The notes below the pieces were generated by a model. That model did no database searches. It was not told the origin of the DNA and saw nothing but the letters and a program-made list of their open reading frames with translations. A program made the position numbers and the translations under genes. 64,000 nt of DNA from Strigops habroptila. Taxonomy: Eukaryota; Chordata; Aves; Psittaciformes; Psittacidae. The stretch's first letter is position 1, and every line of letters begins with the position of its first letter. Below are positions 1 to 13,500 of this stretch, one piece after another. The stretch spans positions 5,754,001 to 5,818,000 of the forward strand of contig NC_046360.1 of the NCBI RefSeq assembly GCF_004027225.2. Reading direction: 5' to 3'.

Positions 1-2174
1 AAAAAAGTTACAACTTTTAATGACAAAAGTTTGCTTGCTGTCAAATAAAATCCAGGAGGGCATAAATGAGAACATGTTGACTTCAATGAACATTTCCGCT
101 AAAGGGAATACTGTATCAGTTAAAATGGGTCAGTGTTGACTGGCCAGCATCTCTTCAACTACTGCTGTACCTCAAAGGATCTTTGGGGGAAATGGGGTGG
201 ACGGAACTTACTTTGGTAAGGTCCAACCAAATTAAAACACAATGAAATTCTTATATTAAGGAGAAAGAGGCAAGGCACAGCTATTCCTGAAGATCTGGCA
301 GGCCCAGGCCTGTTCGAAAACCATGGCGTATATGGTCTGCTTAATGATTCAGCCAAATAAAATACACTGAAACTACACTAATCAAACTGAAACAGTTTGG
401 AAAACAGGCAAATAAATGTTAACACATTATTTCCTTTCTAAAGCAATCTCATCTGTGTGTGTCAAGGATCACCATTCAAAGCATTTACACTAGTGAAGGA
501 ACATCACTTCACAAAAACATGATCTCATTTAGTATTTCTCATCTAGATGAAAGATGGAAGTTGCTACTTCCATGGGTTCCCTGTGGAAATCAAGTTTCAC
601 AAAAGGCATCTCCCTCAGGTATGCAACTCTTCAAAACTTCATGTCAACTGCACACTTTTAAGTGATAAAATGTACACTGGATCTTCAGTAATTTCATTTG
701 ATGTTTAAATATTTTCTTCTAGTTAGAAGAAAACTTCTAAGTCTCTGAACTATTTGTTAATTCTACAAGCAGTGAAAATGCTGTTGACCATCAGAAGCAC
801 TCCAGCAATACTGAATGCTGTGTTTTAAGCAGCAGCTTGCTGCAGTGATGTTTCAGTTGAGGCAGCTTGCTGCAGTACAGCGTTTTCAGATGTCACATAC
901 TAAATCTAGCTTAAAAACCCCTATGCACAGTTGCTTTTAAAACTGTTAATGATATCTAAAGGGCAGTGTAAGGGTTTGTTTTCTAGGGTTTTTTGCGTGT
1001 GTTTTGGGTTTTTTTTTATTTAGTAAAACCCATACAACAGACCACTGCTGCTTCCCCTCAGTCAGAATGAAGTCTATTTGTTTAGGGTTATATATGGAAA
1101 AGCGAATTCAGATCACTGCTTGCTGCTTCCTCTTTCCGGGAAGCAGGCACCATCACCAACATTTGGCACATATTCCTACAAGCTGGACATGTTTAGAAAT
1201 AGGAAAACGGAAGAAGTAAATCCAAAAGAAATTACAAATTCTTTGGCATGACTCCAAAACATCTCTCTTGACAAAGATACTGTAATCTGATAATGCAAAA
1301 TCTTTTCAGATGCCAATCCATCCTTTTGGGGAGGAAGAAAGAGACACTGATAATTCCACCACTTAGAAATGGAACTTCCGAAATGCATTTTGTGATCCAG
1401 AAGATATGAACTTAGTTTTAAGATGAACAAGCCCCAAACATAACTGCATTTTGACACAGGCCAACTTCTACCTATATGTGGAGTCCTAGAACTATCACAG
1501 AACTCCTGCATGATCTCCATTTCCATTTCTTTTCAGGAAAAAAAACCCCAAACAAACTTTTACTTTAACCAAGCCATATCCTGTTGTAGACAGACATGAC
1601 GGTACCTCCCTCCAACTCTCCCTTCTTTTTTAGGACACTCTTTTCAAAGCACAAATAAGGGAAAGGAAAAGGGTGTATAACCATACCCAGCTACCATTTT
1701 GCAAACACGCAGGAAATAAAATCTGCGGATAGCTTTACTGACGCGTTACTGGCTAAACCGTTCCCAAGCGGATAAATCTACCCCGCGACACCACGGGCAG
1801 CTCGAAAACAACGCTATCATCCGGTTTATCTGCCATTCAGAACGCTAACGGCCGGGACGCGCTGGAGGTCAGGAGGCAGCGGGGGAAGGTGATCTATTAA
1901 ACCGGAGAAGCCTTACCCTCGCTGCCAGGCCCCCAGCCCCTCCCCAGCTCCCGGGGGAAGCCGCCCCTGCCCGGGAAGGGAGCGGGGACGCGCGGTGCGG
2001 CCGCCTCCCCGCCCCAGGGCCGCGGCGCTGCCTGCGCGGACCCGGCCGCGGCAGACGGGCCTTCCCGCCGCTGACCGTTACCTCAGCGGCGATAGCGGCC
2101 CGCGCTCCCCCGCTTTGTCCCGTCCCACCCGCCGCCCTGCCCCGGAGGGCGCCCCGTTCGCCCCTAAGCCGAAC
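1..2174 (-). other. STX2: STX2 intron 1 (5' part of the intron, gene runs off the left edge)
   Basis: This is the sequence downstream of the STX2 exon 1 donor on the minus strand. I looked on the minus strand for the next syntaxin exon, which should encode the acidic stretch leading into the Habc domain, and did not find it, so the whole interval is read as intron. About 1860-2174 still belongs to the CpG island; the rest is AT-rich, with a few short direct repeats (for example GCAGCTTGCTGCAGT twice at about 830-880). No convincing exon, RNA gene or mobile element was seen. Confidence 0.7.
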
Positions 2175-2600
2175 CCTCGCCTCTGCCAGGTCAGCCAGCC
2201 GGTCCTTCATCCCCGCAGCAGCTCAGCGGCTCCCCGCGGCGGCGGCGTCCTCCTCCTCCTGCTCCCCGCTGAGGGCCGCCCGCGCCCGGCCCGCTGCCGC
2301 CGGGGCCGCCTCCCTTCTCTCGGTCGCTGGGCCGGGCGCTGCGGACGGGCCGGGACGGGCCGCGCCACCGCCCCACCCTCCTTCCGCGGCGCGCGGGGCA
2401 GCGGCCGCGCCCCCAGCCCCGCCCCGCGCCGCCGCAGCCACCGCCCGCGCATGCGGCAACCGTCCCCTCGGGAGCCCGCCTCGCGCTGCTGACGTCAACG
2501 AGCCGGCGGCTTGGGCGGGGCCGCTGCCTGAGGTAACTCGCGGCTGCCCTGCGCGCCGGGCGCTGTGAGAGGGGGTGCGGGGTATCGCGGCCGGTTTTGG
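1860..2600. promoter_or_regulatory. STX2: CpG island and promoter of STX2
   Basis: A very GC- and CpG-rich block surrounds STX2 exon 1, against AT-rich flanks. Upstream of the ATG (higher coordinates, as the gene is on the minus strand) I see an NRF1-type palindrome GCGCATGCGG at 2447-2456, a perfect cAMP-response element TGACGTCA at 2490-2497, and a GC box GGGCGGGGCC at about 2513-2522. No TATA box is evident, consistent with a dispersed housekeeping promoter. The transcription start was not mapped; it probably lies between about 2230 and 2480. Confidence 0.75.
2175..2210 (-). CDS. STX2: Syntaxin-2, first coding exon (partial gene)
   Basis: On the minus strand an ATG at 2210-2208 opens 12 codons reading MKDRLADLAEAR, followed at once by a donor, AGG|GTTCGG. 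Human syntaxin-2 begins MRDRLPDLTACR (from memory) and its first coding exon also ends after that arginine in phase 0, so length, phase and most residues agree. Syntaxin-2 (epimorphin) is a tail-anchored Qa-SNARE at the plasma membrane, working in exocytosis, acrosome reaction and cytokinesis. This exon covers only the extreme N-terminus; Habc, SNARE and membrane segments lie off the left edge. The gene sits head-to-head with RAN, about 3.6 kb apart, as in other tetrapods. The reading frame stays open past the donor to 1869, but that extension is arginine/glycine-rich CpG-island sequence and I do not regard it as coding. Confidence 0.85.
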
Positions 2601-5399
2601 GAGATTATCGTGAGGGGACGAGCTGTAAAACGTTGTGATGTTGTTTTTCAGTTGAATTTTATTTAACTCATATTTAGTCCGATAAGTGCACAGGCTGCAT
2701 CCTCCCTTTGGCGATGCTTCTGTTCACCACAGGCCACAAACGCATCCCTTTCCATCTCAGAATATAAAGTTATGGCCTGCGGTCTGCTGTTTAGCCATAG
2801 AACATCTAGGAGTGATCCATACCACAACTAGAAATGAAAACAAAGCTGTGTGCTCCCATTCCGTGGAGCTGAAGATGACCCGCTGACTTCTTCAACTAAA
2901 ACATGCTGACATGTTTCCTTTGGGTGATATTTAGGGCTCTAGTAAAACACCAAAACTTTGCCAAAGTCCTAAATCTGTACAAAACCAGGTATGTCTTAAA
3001 AGCCTGGTTGCCTCTAGGAAATAGAACATGCACATACCATGGCAGAAAATCCTCACTGGTATTGTGTTCTCAGGCGCTATCTTAAAAGTACTATTTCAGC
3101 CTACAGTCAGTTGCCTCTAACTATCAGTGTCTCAGTTCTATCACATGTAGACTTTATCTTCTACATTACATATGCAGCAAGTGTAAATTCTAAAAATGTT
3201 ACTTTTGGCTGCTGAGCATAATCAATGCATAATTTTGCTCACGTATTTGAAGAATTTTATTTTGGATCGGGAATTTAAAGATCCTGAATTAGCAATGTAA
3301 GCCACTTTAATTACAGTAAATGGCTGAATTTTTGTTCTCTGAAACAATTTGGATCTACATCTGCCCTTCATCGAGCTAGTAAATGCTTATCGTCCAATAG
3401 TGTAGTCCTTCAGCAAAATCTAGTCAGACATGTTTTACTTGGTGAAAAAATGAATAAAGTTTATTCTTCGAATATGTATTTTGGCTGAATTTTGCTACTG
3501 TATGATCCATTTCACCAATCTGTGCTGAGTGACTAATTTCCTCTTCAAACCTTTCAGTGTCATTTCCTGTGTCTCCTTGAACACCAGCATGCAGATCTCC
3601 GTTCCTGCCTGAGCTCATATTCCAGAGACACTTCCGCATCGCTGCTGTAACTGGGAAGTACAATTCTGTTCCTTTTCACTGCTTGCCTGCATATATCGTT
3701 GCCTTCGTTTACAGTTTACAAAATACTTCCTACTAACAGCAATTCTAGTCACACACGCTGTTTAGCGCTCTGATTCCGTTTATCTCCAGTGCTACCTTTT
3801 GTACCATTCCTCATTTGTGTGTTCAGACACCTAGTAGGGGCTGCCTTTTACGCTGTGCATTTATCTGATCAGTGAGTTCCTAAGTTTGTTCACAGTTGAC
3901 CTGAGTCAACATACAGGAAATGTAAAAGATCTTTTAAAAGTAATTATTATGCTGATTACCTAGTGATACCTTAGGGACTCTAATCCTCTAGATAGTGATC
4001 TTACACTGCTGATGAGTGCCTGGAAGCATTTTGTTGCCTTTGCTGAATGGGGTTATCTGGAACAGATGCTCTTTGAATCCTCTGAACAGAACACTTACTT
4101 ATACATGATGATGAAACAGATGATAAAAACTGGATTCCGCCGAGTAGTTCACCTTTGTAACAATAAAATAAATATTTGCCAGGAGCTCAAATACTATGAT
4201 AGGGGGCCTTTTAAATTAGACATCTATTTTAATTATTTCAAAGTAAAGTATGAGATAGTATAACCATTTAATTTGCAGGGAAAAAAGTAGTTTACTACAT
4301 TTGTAACAATATTGAGACGTTTCTGAAGTACAGCAAGTGTTCTACAAGCAGTTCAAGTTTGCTTTATTTTTCCTTGGAAGTGTTTATATTCTTAACAACT
4401 GTCAAACTCGGCTAATGTGGCTTTATGGGCTCCTATTTATAAACACATGCCTATTTGTCAAGAAGAGAGGTGGAATTCACAAGGATTTTATAAAGATAGC
4501 ATTGTGCTGAGAAAAACTCCAGTTGTGCATTCTGAAAAATATCCTTCCTGACACCTAGAGGCGATCAGCAAAAATGCTGAAAGCCCACAGACCCAACTCG
4601 TCCAAAGAAAGGGAAGGCAAATCCAGCAAGCGAGGGATTCTTCCAACAAAGAAAATCTTATGCAACGTTTGGGTTGGCGTTGCACTATCAAATAAGCAAA
4701 AATTACAGCACAGTGCAGCCACTCTTGTGAAGCTTTCTGTACACATTGCACCTATGTCTGTAGAAAGTGAGCAAGAAATAACTTGTGTTTGCATATATAA
4801 CCTGCCATGAAATATTTTATGTTAGTTCAATTCAGAGATATAAGAAAAAAACCCAAAACGTTTATTTATTCTAGATTATGGGGTGCACAACAAACATCGT
4901 GCAGACCACATAAAAGTTGGTTTTAGTGGACTAAAATAAAATAAAAAAAATGAAAAGACCTTAAAAGTCAGTGCAAACCCATGAATCTGGTACTTGCAGA
5001 TGATGTAAAAACACTTCTGGTCTTTGAAAGTCAGTTTTTTAGTAACTTGGTCCCACTGAAGTTTGGATTTAAGAGCTCAGAGAATTACCCTAAATCCAGG
5101 GCTTACAAAACTTTTATTTTCAGCGATGCACTCTCCAGTGAGTGCAGGTGGGTTTCTGTGAAGAGCTGACAACCGTGGTCATGAGGCACATTTGAGGGAA
5201 GCCCTTTTGAACACAGCTGTTTCCACCTGAAAGCGCTTCAATTAAAATCACCTGCTGCTTTTAAAGACTTTATTAAGCCACACCTGAGGCGGTGTGGTCG
5301 TTTTGCTAAGTAACTACATGCAATTTTCAAACTTTGTCTGCAGAAGGAGTGCCATCAACTGACTGAAACACTTTCTGGTGCGATTTTAATGCCCGAGCA
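2601..5399. other. Spacer between the STX2 and RAN promoters
   Basis: This is AT-rich sequence between the two CpG islands. It holds only short unrelated open frames (longest under 90 codons) with no recognisable domain, no plausible splice-linked exon series and no clear transposon. No gene is called. Confidence 0.6.
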
Positions 5400-6760
5400 G
5401 GGAGGCTGCCGGGTTCCCTGAGCTCAGCCCGGTTCCGAGACTGCCTCAGCCCTCACCAGCGAACTTCGGCCATTGCAGCCCCTCAGCGGGCAGCTGTGCG
5501 CGCGCGCCCTTCCTCCCCTACCACGGAGGAGCTGCTCCCCGCTCTTGAACGGGCCAAGTCTCGCCCGGGGCGGGGTGGGGGCAGGACCGACCCGCCGCGT
5601 CCGGCGAAGCGCCGGGCCTGGCCTCACAGCCTCCGGGACACGTTTCCGCAGCGCCGCGGCCGCCTACCGCCCGACTTACCACGCACCGGCCGCCTCCCGC
5701 CCGCCTCTTACCACGTGACGCGGCTCCTCCTCTTCTCTGTGGCCGCGCGGCGTCGCTGTCCGGGTATTTGAACCGCGCTTCCGCCATCTTCCCAGCGCCT
5801 CGGCACTGAGCGGAGCGGCGCGGAGAGACGCCCCGGGAAAGGTAACGGGGCCGAAGTATCCCCCTCATCCTTCGGCCAGCGGGTGGGGGCGGGTGTGGCC
5901 GCCGTAAAAGCTGTGAACGGTGGGGATGGCGGTCACCGTTAGCTTCTGCCAGGACTAGGGCTAGGAGATGGGTTGGGTTGCGGTGTGGTGGGCCTGAGTG
6001 ACCGTTGCAGCTGTGGTAGCTGATTGGCGTGGCGGCCTTTCTCCCCTCAGCCCTTGGAAAGGGGGAGGTGAAAGGGTAGGAGCGGTGCTCTGCTCCGTCC
6101 CGGATAAAAGGGCGGGCGAAATTGAGGCGGAGGAACAGCCGGGCCTCCAGCGGCCCGAGCCTGCGGGGGGAGGGGAGGCGGCGCGCGCTGCTCAGTCATG
6201 GTGGCTCATGGCGGGGAGGGAGAGCGCGTTAGGCCCGTTGGCGGAGCTGGGGCCCGGCCAGAGGAACGCTCCTCTCGGGATCCCCCCCCGAGGACTCACT
6301 CCAGACTCTCCCGATCATTGGGTAGAATCGCGTGCGGGACTGAGCAGGGATTCTGGGCGGGCTGGGGAGGACTTTCTGCAGAGCGAGGCTAGGCTCGGCC
6401 CTCGCTGAGGTGTCCTCCGGAGGCCGCGGGTCGGTGTCTCCTTTCTCGAGCCCGACACCCGAGCGGTGAGGCGACAGCCTACCGTTACGAGGCGCCGAGG
6501 TGGGCGGGGAGGTGCTGCCGCCATTATCGCGCGCTCCCGCCACATGCAGGGAGACGCGGCGGCGCTTCCTGCCCCATGAATGGCCCCGGCACCACGCGCG
6601 CCTCGTGCGGTGGGGTGTGGGGGGGGCGGTGCGGCGCGGGCCCGGCCCGGCCGCCTGGCGCGCGGAGCACGCGTCTTCCTGGGCGAGCTGGGAACGGAAA
6701 ACGGCGCCCGGCCCCTTCCGGCGGGGCCTGGGATCGGCTGGCCCGTTGTGAGCTCACATG
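5400..6760. promoter_or_regulatory. RAN: CpG island and promoter of RAN
   Basis: A CpG-dense block spans the RAN promoter, noncoding exon 1 and most of intron 1. Motifs just ahead of and inside the probable first exon are an extended E-box CACGTGAC at 5712-5719 (USF/MYC/TFE3 type), a CHR-like TTTGAA at 5767-5772, and a canonical YY1 site CCGCCATCTT at 5781-5790, a common landmark at the start of housekeeping transcripts. A second YY1-like GCCGCCATTATC lies in intron 1 at about 6517. No TATA box is seen. Motif calls are by eye; binding is inferred. Confidence 0.75.
5785..5841 (+). other. RAN: RAN exon 1 (5' UTR, noncoding); start approximate
   Basis: A strong donor AAAG|GTAACG ends a GC-rich 5' leader at 5841, matching the known vertebrate RAN layout in which exon 1 is noncoding and the ATG sits near the start of exon 2. 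The 5' end is not determined; I place it near the YY1 site by analogy with other YY1-driven housekeeping promoters. Confidence 0.6.
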
Positions 6761-6778
6761 CTGCCATTTCCCCTGCAG
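5842..6778 (+). other. RAN: RAN intron 1
   Basis: This runs from the GTAACG donor to the CCCCTGCAG acceptor and is mostly CpG island. Several long open frames cross it on both strands, but they are by-products of the high GC content and show no recognisable domain. Confidence 0.7.
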
Positions 6779-6785
6779 ACCCAGC

Positions 6786-10155
<3,370 letters not shown>

Positions 10156-10322
10156 AGGATGAAGCTGGAGCCCAGCGTCAGAAGTCTAGTTTTATAGGCA
10201 ACTGTCCTGTGATGTCAGTGGTGCAGCGTGTTTGCCACTTTATTATCTAGCTGAGCAGAACATGTGCTTAATCTTTGGGATGCTGAAAGAGATGAATGGG
10301 CTTCGGAGTGAATGTGGCAGTT

Positions 10323-10353
<31 letters not shown>

Positions 10354-10562
10354 AAAAAAACCAAAATTAAAAAAAACCCCTAAAACAAAACACTTCATAT
10401 TTTGGACCTGCATATTTAGCTGTTTTTTGGACTGCAATTACTTCCCCTTTTGAGTTTCAAATATAAGACTGCTGCAGTCACATCAGAGTGTTAAGTGGTA
10501 AATCTTGTTTCTGTCATTCCCATTCTTTTTTGTTTAGATAATAAAGTTGTATTTCAAATATC
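10156..10562 (+). other. RAN: RAN 3' UTR
   Basis: This noncoding sequence follows the RAN stop codon. It contains a strongly A-rich tract at about 10322-10380, broken by single G and C bases, and ends shortly after the poly(A) signal at 10540. The cleavage position is estimated from the signal. Confidence 0.75.
10540..10545 (+). terminator. RAN: Poly(A) signal AATAAA of RAN
   Basis: A canonical AATAAA lies about 385 nt after the stop codon and is followed by a T-rich stretch. A second AATAAA with a GT-rich downstream element at 11409-11414 could serve a longer 3' UTR. Confidence 0.75.
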
Positions 10563-13500
10563 TCTAAGCAAGTGAACTTCTCATGCATTGTTAGGAAAGC
10601 CCTTCAAAGTGTCTCCTGTTCTTTGGTTGAGGGTAATACTTTGTCTGCTGCAATTCTCATTCTCTGTTCTTCTTTTCCCTCCTGCTTCTCATGTTACACT
10701 ACTCTTGCTAAATCAGAGCTAACAGTTAATCTTCCCTCAATTTCCTGAAGCAGATAAAGCACCTGAGGAAAGCTGAACTGCCTGCAGGTAAAACTAAAAC
10801 AGTGAACACTTGACTGGTAAGCACGGCTGGATCAACATTCTTGTGGCAATGGGAATGTGTGTGGTCTGCAGGGTGTTTGGAGGGAAAAGTGTGTAGTTCT
10901 GATTATGTATGCTACCATTAGATACAGTCTTTGGAATCTTTAACTTCAAATATGTTCTACAGTATGCTTTCACAGAGCTCTGTGTTTTTAGTAGCCAGAA
11001 ACCAATGTCACCTGGGTCTTCTAGGTGACTTAGAAGCTGTATCTTTGCATGGAACATCATTCAGTAGAGCTATAGCTGATTAAACAAGCTCTTTCTAAGC
11101 ATTGTAAAATTCACTAACTAGAAAACAGCTGTAGTTTGAGCTAAAAAGCTCTCAGCTACAAAACAGCATATTAACTAAGACCACATTTATATAAATATCT
11201 AGACTTTACTGTAACTGCAACAAGTTCTTAATTTGAAACTAGCTTATTACAGCACAAATGGTGGAAAATGTCAACACTACCTTGTAGAGATGAATCTTGG
11301 TCAACATTAGTACTCCTAGTAAACAAAACTGAGTTGAAAATATAATTTTTCAGTAGTGATTGAGTATATGAAGCCTTGGACTCTTCAGTTTTGTATTTTT
11401 GGTTTCTTAATAAAGTGGAGCATTTCATTTATTCCTTTTAAGTTGCATGTTTGTGTACATAACTCCTACTTGAATATTTAACTACTCATGGTAGCAAAAT
11501 GTGTGGACTATGATTACTATTTTTGCAATACTGTTGTAGAGGAACAATTTTTAACTTAGTGCAAGTTGGAGTTCTGTGGGTTTTGGTGGTGGTATTGTTT
11601 TGTTTGGTTTTTGTTTTTTAGCAAGTCAATGAAAATCAGTTGTGTATAGGACCTGGAACTCTTAATGAAAATGAGGGATGTTATGTAATTAATTCATCAG
11701 AAAGCAAACTCCTGCTTAATATTTCATTGACTCTTTTTGCTGCATCATCTTGCTTTAACTTCATTTTGTAGGTTCTTTGTGTTTACTAATTTAACTGTGT
11801 GTGTGTGTCTTGGTTAATACTGCTAGCTTGACTTATTTGCTGCTGCTTTAGTAGATGTAGCTTTTTTGTCTTCAAGCTGTCTGGCTTCTGAAAATACACT
11901 GCTTAAAAACCACAAATTGACTTAGAAGACTTCAGTACTTCTGCAATACTGATATGCCTTAAGAAGAAAAACAGCAGCATTGAAGTTACATTTGTATTGT
12001 TTCACAGTGTGTGTTTCGTGTCATCTTTACAACTCACCTGCTGCACAAAGGTACTAAGTATGAATTCTTACAAAACACATAGAGATCTATGAAACGTGAA
12101 TTAGCTGTTTAAGGACTAGTATAACTGCAATGAGCTTTGCTTTGTAATCTTCAGTGTTACTTCTCAGTCAGAAAAACTTCCATCTCTGATGCAGGCAGTA
12201 ATACTAGGTGTGCTGTAAAGTTATCTCTTGAACTGGAAATGTTTTGGAAGTGGAATTAAGTCCACAGTGTTACACTCGGTTTGTCACATTCAGTCCCTGT
12301 AAATTGCTGATTCTAAATAATGCAGGTAGCCTTGATATGTGTGTGTACGTTTCTCAGTTACAGCTCTTTAACTATATAATAACATTTCTTAGGAGTTTTT
12401 CACTAGTTGGGTTTAAGCAAAATAAAATTTTTCTATTTAGTCAAGTAATGAGGAAAATAAAACTTACATTCTAAGACCCTCTGTACTGAATAGTTATATC
12501 AGTCTGTACCGGTGCTCTACTGTTAACCAGGACTGAATTGGTGAAACTGAAATCCTTTGTTGCAGTGTTGACTTTGCTCTACTTGCCTGATCGCTCTGTG
12601 ATTTGATCAGATTAATTGTGGGAGTTGGTTTGTTCCCAGCACACTGCTTGGTGAGTTTTCTGACACTGATATCTTTGGTTTCAGATTGGTTTTTAGTGAC
12701 TTGTCACTACAGAACACGCTCAGCTTTAACTTTCAAAAGCAGGATGAGGCACTGGGCCATTTACTGTTCATAGTTCTGATAAAATTCTTGACTGTTTTAC
12801 ATGTCCAAGCCCAGAGGGTCGTGTTAGAAGAGTAGTGAGAGAACTACTGCATGTGCAAAATAGGTAAGGCAAAAGCTTCAGCTCAAGAAACTGGCAGATG
12901 AAATGTTTTGCTGCTTCTCACTTCAATGTAGGAGTGTCAGCGGCTTCCTTGGGAGCTCCAAGGGCAACCCCAGCTTTCAGGATTTTCAACAGAATCTTTT
13001 TTAGAAACAGTGGAGAACACTTGTCTGCGGAAATTGAAAATCTGTATGCCAGGAAGGATGAAATCTGCCCCTATTATGGCTATGAGTTAAATTTGGCTTT
13101 TTCCTTTAGAAATGGTTCTGTCAAGTGGCTCATATAACCTTACTGTAAACTAGTGGAGGAAACAGTGCTGAGGCAAATTGTTGTTCTATCTTTGCCTTCC
13201 TGAAACAGGCATACACTGATAAAAGCTGGTAATTCTGACGTGGGTTGGCAGTTAATGGTTGTTTTTCTCACCTGATTTTTGGCAGCAGCTGATGGCTATC
13301 AGTCCTGGTTTAAGAGGGCCCAGCGTCTTACAAGTAACTGAAAAGCTAAGTCTGCCACTGCTTTGGTCAGTTTGTTTTCATATGGGTGCATTAATTTATA
13401 GGCTGGTTTTGTGTATGTGGTGATTTTTGTGTTGAGCTGAAAAGTTTGCCTTTAAGAATCTTTTTCCTAGGACAAGCTGCTCTGTGAGGATATCATGAAG

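Noticed and set aside
1995-2492. 165-codon plus-strand open frame over the STX2 CpG island
   Set aside because: It is Pro/Arg/Ala-rich, lies antisense to the STX2 first exon, and long open frames on both strands are expected in CpG-island DNA. No domain is visible.
4574-4810. Small plus-strand frame (78 codons) between STX2 and RAN
   Set aside because: A minus-strand frame of similar size overlaps it; there is no known domain, no promoter or CpG island and no splice partners.
12410-12470. Two AATAAA-containing motifs downstream of RAN
   Set aside because: They are common in AT-rich DNA, far from the gene, and lack a clear GT-rich downstream element. The signals at 10540 and 11409 are better placed.
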